DNA of 64,000 nt, taken from NCBI GenBank assembly GCA_965223815.1, contig OZ245019.1, forward strand, positions 4,092,001 through 4,156,000, read 5' to 3'. Shown piece by piece: positions 38,501-46,191 of this stretch. The notes under the pieces were generated by a model that was not told the origin of the DNA, searched no databases, and saw nothing but the letters and a program-made list of their open reading frames with translations. Every line of letters begins with the position of its first letter. Within the stretch, counting starts at the first letter, position 1. Source of the stretch: HKST-UBA178 sp965223815. Lineage in GTDB: Bacteria > Pseudomonadota > Gammaproteobacteria > Chromatiales > Chromatiaceae. The position numbers and the translations under genes were made by a program.

Positions 38501-38668
38501 CTGACGACCGTTTTCGGATTGGCGCCGCTGGTGCTGCTACCAGGCGAAGGAACGGAACTCTATCGCGGCCTGGGGGTAATTGTCCTGTTTGGCTTGGTAG
38601 GCGCCGCGGCCGTGACCCTGACTTTCCTGCCGGCGCTGCTCATGGTCGTTTTCTCTAAACGCGAATAG
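35543..38668 (+). CDS. RND efflux transporter permease
   Basis: A 1041-residue inner-membrane pump of the HAE/AcrB superfamily with twelve expected helices and two large periplasmic loops. The N-terminal helix is followed by IPVQMIPDLEVRTISV and GWPGATPQDIEKEI; the proton-relay helix 4 reads GMTLDNSIVVLENIE, with one Asp where AcrB has two. The second half repeats the pattern with LIYLVLVAILSHWKYPL and MTTLTTVFGLAPLVL. It is driven by proton motive force. Substrates are unknown. No outer-membrane factor gene is next to it. Confidence 0.93.
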   Translation: MFQALVSRGTVVAVAALILMVLGIVAALNIPVQMIPDLEVRTISVRTGWPGATPQDIEKEILIEQEERLRSVPSLQRLVSSASFGQARIELEFPFGINLNDTLIEVMNALSQVPSYPDNVNEPRIFATSFSANSFMYFRVTPLPGNPRNLDMIPMQDFIADNVATRMETVPGISSVSVYGGAERQIQILIDPARLAERNLTVAQVRRAIRERNRDVSGGEIEAGKRRYLLRTIGRFRDIGALQQLIIRQQGDALVRLGEIADVRLGHFEVNRYSYTDGKPAIGMSVRRQAGSNVIDIKRALMPEVDAINEELLQPAGMQMQLVADDVGYVEASVANVWTNLLIGAALASGVMFLFLRSGRMTAIGVVGIPICTIAAFLGLTLAGRTINVISLAGVAFAIGMTLDNSIVVLENIELAWRRGLDRWRAAVEGVSKVWPAVLASTLTTVLVFAPIAFIEEEAGQLYSDVAIAICASITASMLVAIAVVPSAAPHVFRAPAKTDALAFSGWQGFIIKRVDWILAARWRQWGVLAVVLGGCGAIIAFLTPPAEYLPEGEEPKLFASMTPPTGYNLETMQRIGMDVQKHFLPFLEQDPALFDLGKSDTPAMAYFNMSVEATRLRIIAQPKNPKHIKPLMQVIDRKFKSYVGMRSFVSRGSIITSNSGGSRSINLDISGPSQQAIYDVASAAEARTREVFGNPRIRSTPRSLALSQPLLEVRPRWERLGEVGMSNPDMGFTIAAMTDGAFVDEFFLEDDKIDIYLYGNKGVGTLLEDLDQLPVYTPADTVMPLSSLAEIVESVDTGTLRRVNGARTVTLSIIPPDEIALETGLERVRGDVIEHLRLTGELPSNVKIRLSGASDQLQATRESLSTNYIVALILIYLVLVAILSHWKYPLLIMTTIPLGIASGIVGLWAMNLLGGWLPRVGMQAISQPFDMITMLGFLILMGTVVNNPILIVHQAMSNVRKGKMPVRDAVHQAVSIRLRPIAMTTLTTVFGLAPLVLLPGEGTELYRGLGVIVLFGLVGAAAVTLTFLPALLMVVFSKRE

Positions 38669-38769
38669 AGGGGGGTTTCACGAGCAGTCTGTCACTCCCA
38701 CTCTATTATCAATAAGCCTTTTTTGTCTTTCATATTCAATGAGTTATTTTCCTGCTAAACGGTAATACC

Positions 38770-38826
38770 ATGAAAAATACCATGCTCAAAAAATCCTTCA
38801 AAATGCTCAAAAAAATTGCCGATTGA
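38770..38826 (+). other. Possible 18-residue cationic micropeptide ORF
   Basis: ATG to TGA gives MKNTMLKKSFKMLKKIAD, a short amphipathic lysine-rich peptide with the repeated codons ATGCTCAAAAAA. There is no ribosome-binding site upstream. It sits between the RND gene and the toxin-antitoxin pair and is most likely chance. Confidence 0.15.
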
Positions 38827-38844
38827 ACACTGATACACAGCACC

Positions 38845-39171
38845 TTAGGCCACCTTCCGGGCTTTGACTTCCAGGTGAATGCCCTCCTGCTCCTGCAGGT
38901 ATTGGATCACCGCAAACAGGTTGCTCGCCTGGGGATTACCTTTTGGCCCGAACATGCGCATGAGACTCTTGCTCGACTTGTCGAATACCTGGGAGAGCTC
39001 CTCGAATCCGATCGTCGCGTTGATATAGTCACGTAGCACTGCCTTGCCGGTATCGACATCACCGGCAAGCAGGCATTCGACCCCTTCTTGTAGCAGGGCC
39101 TTGCGAAACGCCGGATCCCTTTGGGCGCGTGCCTGTATGGTGTCCTTAAAATCCTTCGTCAGAGCCATCAT
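38845..39171 (-). CDS. Antitoxin, HigA/helix-turn-helix type
   Basis: A 108-residue helical protein, second gene of a toxin-antitoxin pair. The middle part (ATIGFEELSQVFDKSSKSLMRMFGPKGNP) fits a helix-turn-helix of the addiction-module antidote type, with the C-terminus likely holding the toxin. The ATG overlaps the toxin stop in ATGA, so translation is coupled. Antitoxins of this kind usually repress their own promoter together with the toxin. Family name uncertain between HigA-like and a RelB-like regulator. Confidence 0.78.
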   Translation of the reverse strand: MMALTKDFKDTIQARAQRDPAFRKALLQEGVECLLAGDVDTGKAVLRDYINATIGFEELSQVFDKSSKSLMRMFGPKGNPQASNLFAVIQYLQEQEGIHLEVKARKVA

Positions 39172-39500
39172 GTCACCTCTTGCCGTTTCCGGCGCTTATA
39201 GTCGCGCCAATGCCCTTTCGCGGCAGCAATATCTGCATCCTGGCGCTTCTTGGTACCACCCGCGAGCAATATCACCAACCGGTCCCCATCCTTGCCAAAG
39301 TAGATCCGATAGCCAGGACCAAAATCGATTCGGTACTCGTAGACGCCGGCGCCCACACCTTTCACATTAGAGAAGTTACCCTGCTCCATCCGATGGACGG
39401 CTGTCGTCACCTTGACCGCAGCTGCCACATTCAGACGATCGAACCATTTGGCATAAGGACTTTTTCCCTCAGCATCGAGGTATTCTCTAACCTCTATCAT
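39168..39500 (-). CDS. RelE/HigB-type toxin
   Basis: A 110-residue mRNA-interferase-like toxin of the RelE/ParE superfamily (Gp49-like subgroup). It starts MIEVREYLDAEGKSPYAKWF and ends with GYRIYFGKDGDRLVILLAGGTKKRQ followed by a basic tail, the usual catalytic strand and helix. I place the start at the ATG at 39500: the promoter at 39510-39537 would begin transcription near 39503, so an ATG at 39509 would not be transcribed. Toxin-first order is typical of the higBA type. Confidence 0.85.
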   Translation of the reverse strand: MIEVREYLDAEGKSPYAKWFDRLNVAAAVKVTTAVHRMEQGNFSNVKGVGAGVYEYRIDFGPGYRIYFGKDGDRLVILLAGGTKKRQDADIAAAKGHWRDYKRRKRQEVT

Positions 39501-39837
39501 ATGACCCATATAGTAGCATATATGTTACCTTTTGCAATGCCCGTACACCAAGATCTCCAACAAGTGGCAACCGGGCTCGGCGTTTGAGCAATCGAGAATG
39601 GCATGCTTCGGGTTCTGTGCCATGGAATCCAGCTTCATCACGCCACCTTACCCACGTGAACGTGAAATCTGGGGCAGGCCATGCACCTGGGATACAAATG
39701 GGGGTAATCTAAACCTCTTTAGCGTAACCTCCCCAACCGTTAAGACAAAGGCACTACTTTTACCTGGAATGCGCCGGGTTTATATGTATTTCTTGCCAAT
39801 TGAAGTTGACTGCCTAGATATCCGTGGTCAATGCCTG
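39501..39837. other. Intergenic region between toxin gene and DUF2779 gene
   Basis: About 340 bases. It contains the toxin promoter. A 105-codon plus-strand frame (39532-39849) and a 37-residue minus-strand frame (39525-39638) have no ribosome-binding site or family signal, so I do not call them genes. Confidence 0.4.
39510..39537 (-). promoter_or_regulatory. Promoter of the toxin-antitoxin pair
   Basis: On the minus strand TTGCAA (39532-39537) and TACTAT (39510-39515) are spaced by 16 bases, a good sigma-70 pair. The short palindrome CATATATG lies in the spacer and is a natural operator for the antitoxin. Transcription would start about three bases before the toxin ATG, giving a nearly leaderless message. 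Confidence 0.55.
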
Positions 39838-41253
39838 TTAGCTAATTAATCCCATCAAAAAGCGATAAATCTCGACCATGGCAAACGTGTCCCGCTCGCA
39901 ATAACGCAATAGCGATTGAGCAATGTTATCTGCCTCTTCAGGCGCTGCATCGAGCATCCGTTTCCAGGATTCCATCGCCGACGCTCCATCCTGAACATCC
40001 AGGTCGTTGTAGTTGAGCTGTGGACACACCACCGGCAGTACCTTTTTGATGGATGTGGAACCATCAAATCTGGCGTCGACATAGGCTGTCTTAAACAGAT
40101 CTTCCAGATCCACCATTCGGTCATTTAGCCCGTTAAGGAAATCCGCCTCATCCGGGAATAGCGCAGCCATTTGCCGATTTTGGGTTTTCTCGAAAGATGC
40201 GTGCCAGGAAACCAGGCTACCCTCAGTTCCAATATCTTCCTTCATCCTCTCCAGCAAACGATCTGGCAAACGGGCCTCACGCTCCAGATGTTCCTTGTGC
40301 TGAATCGAACCATCGGCACCCAAGATGTGCAGTGAGTACTGCACGGGGAAATGCTTATGTGGACTGGTGCAGTCTATCAGCGGTACAGCGGAAGAAAAGG
40401 TTTCGTAGTCGAAAAAGTAGAGCGGAAAACTCAGCTCAGAAAGAAATTGTCTGATAGCTACTTCATTAACTTTCGGCTCACCATCCTGAAAAGACTCAAC
40501 CACAATACGTTGATTTTCGGACAATGAAAAATCGCCGGGCACATCATCGAGCCCAAGAACATTCATAGAACGAAGGTCGCGGATTTTGTTTGTTCGCAAC
40601 CTCGGCAGACTATAGATCGACGGCGTCGGAACTTCAGGGTTAAAAATCCCAAATGCATCGCAATGGTTAGCGCGGGTCTTCTCAACACAGGAACACCCGC
40701 CCATGCCCTGTTCGCTCACCAGAAACGTCAGGGCAGCATCGATCTCTGCACTCGTTTGGGACTCTACCTCCTCAACCGCTTCAGTAATGTCAGCGAAGAC
40801 CAGCATCGCGCCGGGATCTATCTCACCATTCCGAACATAGTCACCATTCAAATGAACCAAAAACACACGGTCGATTTGCTGCCCGGCGCGCTCCGCGCAG
40901 ATTTTCTGGAAACAGGCGTCCTTTACATGGTTATGCTTGGCGTCGGTTTTAACACTGGTCGAAGACTTAATCTCATAAAGCGCGGTCGTCCCATCGCTCA
41001 TATTTTCCAGCGCGTCTACACGCGCATATAGACCGTCGCCAGTTGTAAATTCTGCCTGAAAATTGACTTTACGATCACCGGCACTCTCAAAGAACTGCTG
41101 AACAAATCGCTCGACCTCATAGCCTTCACGCACAAGTTTCTGCATGAAAGTGGAAAATTCACCATGGGGATAATGATCCGGATCTTTCTTCAGAAGCCAG
41201 AGGGATTTAGGGCAATTCAGAAACTGAATGAAGTCTGTTTTCGTAATCTGCAA
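39838..41253 (-). CDS. DUF2779 protein: Cas4-like nuclease plus DnaQ-like exonuclease
   Basis: A 471-residue protein with two nuclease-like halves. Residues 1-200 resemble Cas4/RecB: NCPKSLW (Cys14), RVDALE (Asp80), LYEIKSS (Glu94, Lys96) and a cysteine group CSCVEKTRANHC (187-198), i.e. a PD-(D/E)XK site flanked by four cysteines suited to an iron-sulfur cluster. Residues 275-471 have a DEDD exonuclease pattern: YFFDYETF (Asp282, Glu284), LVSWHASFEKTQN and CERDTFAMVEIY. I chose the TTG at 41253, six bases after AAGGTG, over a GTG at 41262 with no spacing. DUF2779 genes often accompany restriction and helicase genes. Confidence 0.75.
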   Translation of the reverse strand: MQITKTDFIQFLNCPKSLWLLKKDPDHYPHGEFSTFMQKLVREGYEVERFVQQFFESAGDRKVNFQAEFTTGDGLYARVDALENMSDGTTALYEIKSSTSVKTDAKHNHVKDACFQKICAERAGQQIDRVFLVHLNGDYVRNGEIDPGAMLVFADITEAVEEVESQTSAEIDAALTFLVSEQGMGGCSCVEKTRANHCDAFGIFNPEVPTPSIYSLPRLRTNKIRDLRSMNVLGLDDVPGDFSLSENQRIVVESFQDGEPKVNEVAIRQFLSELSFPLYFFDYETFSSAVPLIDCTSPHKHFPVQYSLHILGADGSIQHKEHLEREARLPDRLLERMKEDIGTEGSLVSWHASFEKTQNRQMAALFPDEADFLNGLNDRMVDLEDLFKTAYVDARFDGSTSIKKVLPVVCPQLNYNDLDVQDGASAMESWKRMLDAAPEEADNIAQSLLRYCERDTFAMVEIYRFLMGLIS

Positions 41254-41298
41254 ATAACACACCTTAAGCTCTTGTAACCCATCGAAATTGAAACTCGA

Positions 41299-41709
41299 TT
41301 AATTCGCAACGTCTATCAAAGTTGCCGTAGAAGAACCACGCGTAAGTGCAACGTAGAGGTCTTTATGACCACCCCAACTTTGCTGCCAATTGGCGGTCCG
41401 TAGAATGATAGCGTGGTCAAACTCAAGCCCCTTTACCAGCAATGTACTACCTACACAGCGATACACACTGCTGCGGCTTTGATACTTTCGCTTCCTGATT
41501 TCTTCCGCATATAGTGTTTTCAAATCGGTACCGTTGGCAAGGTGCTCCTCGGCAATACATTTAAAGGCACTTACCGATTCTCGGAGTTTGCATGAGGTAC
41601 CGTCGATGTTCTCTATGTAGTGAAGCAAGCTGTACAGTAATTGCGGTGATACACATCCCGCAACACAGGCTGCGCTCCTCTTCCTAGAGTTGCGACTGAA
41701 GCAGACCAA
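41299..41709 (-). pseudogene. Remnant of a UvrD-type helicase (C-terminal motifs only)
   Basis: The last 135 codons of a frame carry superfamily 1 motifs V and VI: STLLVKGLEFDHAIIL and KDLYVALTRGSSTATLI. The ATPase half with motifs I-IV is missing: the frame opens only at a TTG, and the 95 bases up to the Res stop code for nothing recognisable in any frame. It looks like a helicase truncated when the Res end was joined here. The part that remains is intact and ends in a normal stop, 46 bases before the DUF2779 gene. Confidence 0.65.
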
Positions 41710-41803
41710 TCGCCGCCGCCCTTTGACAGGGATGAACGACCTCCACAGTGGCTGGTTACGCAGGTGGTGGGTATTGCTTTCACTCCTCTAAAAGCAGTAC
41801 GCC

Positions 41804-44500
41804 TTACTGCTTGACCAAGAACCGCTCGAAATCTTTCAAGGTCCGCGACTCATTGATCTCATCGTGTGGAATCAGAAGATAGGCCCATGCCTTGCCGCCA
41901 TTTTTCCTAGCATAGTCTGATGCGTGTTCACACCACTGGGCGGCGGCATCGGACTTTGCCTGTACCTCGTCATCCTTCACATCCGTGCGCGCCTTGGTTT
42001 CGACCATATAAATGGCGTCGGCTGATTCCGCGACGAAGTCCGGCACATACTCGGGCTGTTCCGTACCGTGCTTGTAGTAGATCTGGAACTGCCCTTTCAC
42101 CGGCCGGAACCATTTATCTGCATCTCGCTCCAGAATCAGCGCAAAGCGGCGCTCGCTGTCGGAGTCGAACTTCTGCAGTGGGTAAAGACATTTCTTGAAG
42201 CCACCAAACAGCACCTGTTTGATACGCCCCTTGTCATCCAGCGTTTCACGGACGTTTCTTACAGGATGCTTTTCAGAAGCCGTGTAGGTGCAGGGTTTAA
42301 GCTGAGTGAACCCACGACTAACCTGCACCTCGTATCCCGATGCCTTCTCCCAGAAGTGCTCCATCATCTGCGCATGGATATTGTCGGCAATCAGACGTCG
42401 GTTATGGTCCAGCACCGCTCGAGCCTCATCTTCCGATAAATAACCCAGTAAATGCTGCACCGCCTGACCGGCAAGGTCATACAGCAGGTCGGCCTGGTTG
42501 TGGTAGTCGATATCATCGAAGTCGACCAGGGCATAGACGATGTAATCCTCCAGCCGCTTTTCGGTGATGCCGACCTCCGAAGCCAAAGTCTCCTGCTCGT
42601 TGGTGCGCAGATTCTGGATAACCAGTTCCCGGTCGGCAGGCTGCAAATTGAGGCCGCTCATATCCAGAGTGAACGGCTCGAAGCCGACAGTGACCTCGCC
42701 CGTGGGCACCACGGCAATCCGGGGTATATCGATGGTCTTCTGAACCACCACCTCCGTGGTCCTGGCCACCACATCATCCAGGTCCACCGACTCGGTCTCC
42801 AACAGCTCACCCTGAACCGGGGTAAGGCGCTCCTTGACCTGTTCGATAATCGCCTGCCGCACCTCCGGCTTACTCAGCGCGCCACTGCCCGGCACCAAAT
42901 CGCTCATGGTTTCCAGTTCACGGATCACGTCCATCACCGCGCGCGCGGCTTCCTTCTCCGCGGGCTTGGTGAATACGGGGACAGTCAGCTCTTCTGGCTT
43001 GAGTTCATAGTGCTTGCCGCCGGCGCTGGTTACCTCGGGTTCGATCAGGCCCAAGGTCTCTTCGACACTGGAACTGACCGTGACGCTTACCACACCCTCG
43101 TCCTTGTCCGGTGCTTCCAGAATCACCTGCTTGAGACGGATTGGTGAGTCCCCCCGGTTAGCCTCGTCGATGATCTCCTGGAATCGGTCATGGGCGACGA
43201 TGTTGAGCCGATCTACCGCGCTCACCCCGGTACGCTTGCCGTAAGGCAGGCGCAAGCCGCGGCCGATAGACTGCTCGATCAGGGTGCGGGCATTGGCGGC
43301 GCGCAGCGGCACGATGGTGTAGAGATTGGTTACGTCCCAACCCTCCTTGAGCATATTGACGTGGATGACGATCTCGGTGGGCTCATGCTCGCTCTCAACC
43401 GCCAACAGGCGTTCGACCATCTCGTCCTCTTTCTTGGTCGAGCTGTCCACCTGGATCACTTTGTCACGGTAGCGCCCTTCGAAGAAGGCATCGGACTGGA
43501 TCAGCGCCAACAACTGGCCGGCATGGGTGGTATCACGGGCGATGATCAGCACGAACGGCTTGACAGTCCCGGCGCCGTTCTGGCGTGCATAGGTCATCAG
43601 TTCCACCTTGGTGGCCTCGTGCAGGCGCACGCCGTCTTCCAGCTTGATCTTCTCCAGCTCCTCAGGTGTATGGCGCTTAGCGTCAAAGTCGCGTTGGGTG
43701 ACGACGGCAGGTTCCTTGACGAAGCCGTCCTCCATGGCGCGGGCCAGCGGATAATCGACCACCACGTTCTTGAAGGGCACTGGCCCACGGTTGCTCTCCA
43801 CAAAGGGAGTAGCAGTCAGCTCCAGGCCGAATAGCGGCTTGAGTTCGTTAATGGCGCGCACGCCGGCGCTGGCGCGGTAGCGGTGCGACTCATCCATCAG
43901 CAACACCAGGTCGGGCAACTCAGCCAGGTAGTTGAAATAGCTGTCGCCCAAATATTCCGAAAGGCGCTTGATACGCGGGCTCTTGCCGCCACGCACCTCG
44001 GAGTTGATCTTGGAGATGTTGAAGATGTTGATGGTCACCGGCGACAGCATGCTAAGAGTACCGGCACGCTGCTCGTAGTTATCTCCAGTAATTATCTCCG
44101 GCGGATAGGCGGCAAACTCTGCTATACCCTTGAACACATATTTGGGTGTGTTTGGGGTGAAGTCCGCAATCAGCTTTTCATAGATGGTCAGGTTGGGTGC
44201 CAGCACAAAGAAGTGCTTGAAACCGTAGGCCAGGTGCAGATAGCTGATAAAGGCGCCCATCAAGCGCGTCTTGCCCACACCGGTGGCCAGGGCATAACAG
44301 AGCGATGGGAACTCCCTCTCGAAGTCCTCTAGCATCGGGAACTCGGCCTTGAGGGTATTTAAGATGGCTTCGAGATCGCGCTCATGGGCACGCATGTCGG
44401 GGGCAACATCCAGCGCAAGGGCTAGCTTCTCGATCGAATCCGCCTGGGGTGAGCGCAGCGACAACCGCCCTTTGATTGCATTGAGTACGCGGGTATTCAT
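41804..44500 (-). CDS. Type III-like restriction subunit Res (SF2 helicase + PD-(D/E)XK nuclease)
   Basis: The 898-residue product has the SF2 motifs ATGVGKTR (residues 72-79), LLMDESHRYRA (near 205), ELTATPF and EQSIGRGLRLPYG (near 410), then a long middle region and a C-terminal nuclease: PEYVPDFVAESADAIYMVETKAR, the PD...(E)TK pattern. It would translocate or switch on ATP hydrolysis and cut DNA that the partner Mod has not protected. The ATG at 44500 overlaps the Mod stop in TGATG; the frame starts one codon earlier at a GTG that is not needed. It is the last gene of the operon. Confidence 0.9.
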   Translation of the reverse strand: MNTRVLNAIKGRLSLRSPQADSIEKLALALDVAPDMRAHERDLEAILNTLKAEFPMLEDFEREFPSLCYALATGVGKTRLMGAFISYLHLAYGFKHFFVLAPNLTIYEKLIADFTPNTPKYVFKGIAEFAAYPPEIITGDNYEQRAGTLSMLSPVTINIFNISKINSEVRGGKSPRIKRLSEYLGDSYFNYLAELPDLVLLMDESHRYRASAGVRAINELKPLFGLELTATPFVESNRGPVPFKNVVVDYPLARAMEDGFVKEPAVVTQRDFDAKRHTPEELEKIKLEDGVRLHEATKVELMTYARQNGAGTVKPFVLIIARDTTHAGQLLALIQSDAFFEGRYRDKVIQVDSSTKKEDEMVERLLAVESEHEPTEIVIHVNMLKEGWDVTNLYTIVPLRAANARTLIEQSIGRGLRLPYGKRTGVSAVDRLNIVAHDRFQEIIDEANRGDSPIRLKQVILEAPDKDEGVVSVTVSSSVEETLGLIEPEVTSAGGKHYELKPEELTVPVFTKPAEKEAARAVMDVIRELETMSDLVPGSGALSKPEVRQAIIEQVKERLTPVQGELLETESVDLDDVVARTTEVVVQKTIDIPRIAVVPTGEVTVGFEPFTLDMSGLNLQPADRELVIQNLRTNEQETLASEVGITEKRLEDYIVYALVDFDDIDYHNQADLLYDLAGQAVQHLLGYLSEDEARAVLDHNRRLIADNIHAQMMEHFWEKASGYEVQVSRGFTQLKPCTYTASEKHPVRNVRETLDDKGRIKQVLFGGFKKCLYPLQKFDSDSERRFALILERDADKWFRPVKGQFQIYYKHGTEQPEYVPDFVAESADAIYMVETKARTDVKDDEVQAKSDAAAQWCEHASDYARKNGGKAWAYLLIPHDEINESRTLKDFERFLVKQ

Positions 44501-46191
44501 CACTCATCCTCCCCGAACAGCGCCGCTTGACCTGGGGCAGTCTTCTTTTGGTTTTTCTGCTTCGGTTGTGTCGCAGGTTCGGCTTCCGGCTTAGCCATAG
44601 GAAGGTTCTGTACGTTTAGGCTGTAGTCATCATGGCCCCATTCACAGCGCGACAGCACCACCTTCGGAATCTTTTTGATAGTGAGGTTCGGCCAGCGTTC
44701 GGCAGCCTTGGCGGCACTCACGCCGCGGAAGGCACTGCACAACACCAGCAGGCTGCGGCCCTCGCCGACCTCTTCTGACAAAGCCTGGAACTGATCGGCC
44801 GACAGGTTCTGCGTGGTAACATAGATAAAATCAGCCTCGGTGGAGTGCCCCTGCTGCCACCAGACTGTCTCCGACGGCGCATAGGTGAAGCCCTCCAGCT
44901 TGCACAACGCCTCTGCCAGCATCGCGGCGTTGTATTCCGGGTTGACCACCCAGTTGCCCCACTTGTCCTTCTCTAGCAGCGAGGGGGCCAGGCGGTAGTA
45001 GCGAAAGCCGCCGCCGCCTTTCCAATCAACAGCCTGAGTGATGCCGCCGGAGTCCTCGCCGTCGATGACCTTCAGCATGCGGGGAATGATGTGGGTGTGG
45101 CAGTGCTCGCCTAGCTCCACCATGATCCAGCGTCGGCCCATTTTGTGGGCGACGGCGCCGGTGGTGCCGGAGCCGGCGAAGGAGTCTAATACGAGATCTC
45201 CAGGCTCAGTGGAAACAGTAAGAGCTCTATGAATTAGGCGTTCCGGTTTCGGAGTGATGAATAGCTCATCCTCGCCTGGCAATATTGCCCTAATCTCATT
45301 CTTAGCCTCACCGTTGTGACCCGCCTCAGTATGAAGCCAGAGAGTATTAGGCGTCACACCTTGCCTGACTTCAGTAAGAAAACGTTTTTGCGCAGGAACA
45401 CCATCACCATCGCTGCCCCACCAAATTCTGTTCTCAGACTCCATTTTGGCAAAGTTGTCTTCAGATATACGCCAATATGTTCCAGTCGGTGGGCCACTAA
45501 TTACTCGGCCAGACGGTGATGTGACTGCATATCTTCCTAGGCTGTAATAGTTTCTTGCGTGCAGTGGAGTGGCTTTCCATGGCCCTCTCGGGTCATTATC
45601 AAGATTTTTATAAGCCTTATTTTGCTTTTCTTCTCTAGGCAAATCATTAAGCTTGAAAGCTTCTTTGTTTCTCGCGTATACAAGAACATGATCGTGCATT
45701 GATGAAAAATACTTGGCTGAATTTTTAGTCGTATAGATTTTTTGCCACATTACGGAGGATATAAAGTTGTTGCGCCCCATCACCTCATCACACAATACCT
45801 TCAGATAATGCGCCTCGTTGTCGTCAATAGTGATCCACAATGAACCATCCTCCGACAACAGATTGCGGATGATATCCAGCCGGTCACGCATCAACGACAA
45901 CCAGATGGAATGCTCCACCCCGTCGTCATAGTGGGTAAAGGCGCTGCCGGTGTTATAGGGCGGATCGATGAACACGCACTTCACCTTGCCCACAAACTCC
46001 TGCTCCAGCGCCTTCAGCGCCAGCAGGTTGTCACCGAAGATGAGGTGGTTGTCGAAGATGTCGTTGTCCTTCACCCGCTGCTTGGCGTGGTAAGACTTCT
46101 CCGGGTCCTCCAGCAGAATCCGCGGCTCCAGCTTTGGGCGTTTGTCTTTGCCTATCCAGGTAAGTTCTAGTTTTTGTTTGGTACGGCTCAT
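44500..46191 (-). CDS. Type III-like DNA adenine methyltransferase Mod
   Basis: A 563-residue beta-class N6-adenine (or N4-cytosine) methyltransferase. The catalytic DPPYN is at residues 76-80 and the SAM-binding FAGSGTT at 338-344, the order of type III Mod enzymes. The region between, about residues 140-330, is the target-recognition domain and is clearly AT-richer (about 45200-45770) than the rest, suggesting that specificity was exchanged by recombination. The N-terminus (KLELTWIGK..RPKLEPR) recurs in the small chimeric ORF at 49274-49432. Start and stop lie in TGATG overlaps with TrlF and Res. Confidence 0.9.
   Translation of the reverse strand: MSRTKQKLELTWIGKDKRPKLEPRILLEDPEKSYHAKQRVKDNDIFDNHLIFGDNLLALKALEQEFVGKVKCVFIDPPYNTGSAFTHYDDGVEHSIWLSLMRDRLDIIRNLLSEDGSLWITIDDNEAHYLKVLCDEVMGRNNFISSVMWQKIYTTKNSAKYFSSMHDHVLVYARNKEAFKLNDLPREEKQNKAYKNLDNDPRGPWKATPLHARNYYSLGRYAVTSPSGRVISGPPTGTYWRISEDNFAKMESENRIWWGSDGDGVPAQKRFLTEVRQGVTPNTLWLHTEAGHNGEAKNEIRAILPGEDELFITPKPERLIHRALTVSTEPGDLVLDSFAGSGTTGAVAHKMGRRWIMVELGEHCHTHIIPRMLKVIDGEDSGGITQAVDWKGGGGFRYYRLAPSLLEKDKWGNWVVNPEYNAAMLAEALCKLEGFTYAPSETVWWQQGHSTEADFIYVTTQNLSADQFQALSEEVGEGRSLLVLCSAFRGVSAAKAAERWPNLTIKKIPKVVLSRCEWGHDDYSLNVQNLPMAKPEAEPATQPKQKNQKKTAPGQAALFGEDE

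Noticed and set aside
38845..39509. Toxin-antitoxin pair as part of the RND operon
   Set aside because: It lies on the opposite strand, with its own promoter.
39525..39638. 37-residue minus-strand ORF upstream of the toxin
   Set aside because: Short, no ribosome-binding site, and its end overlaps the toxin -35 element; chance is the simpler explanation.
39532..39849. 105-codon plus-strand ORF as a gene
   Set aside because: It overlaps the toxin promoter and the DUF2779 end and has no coding character.
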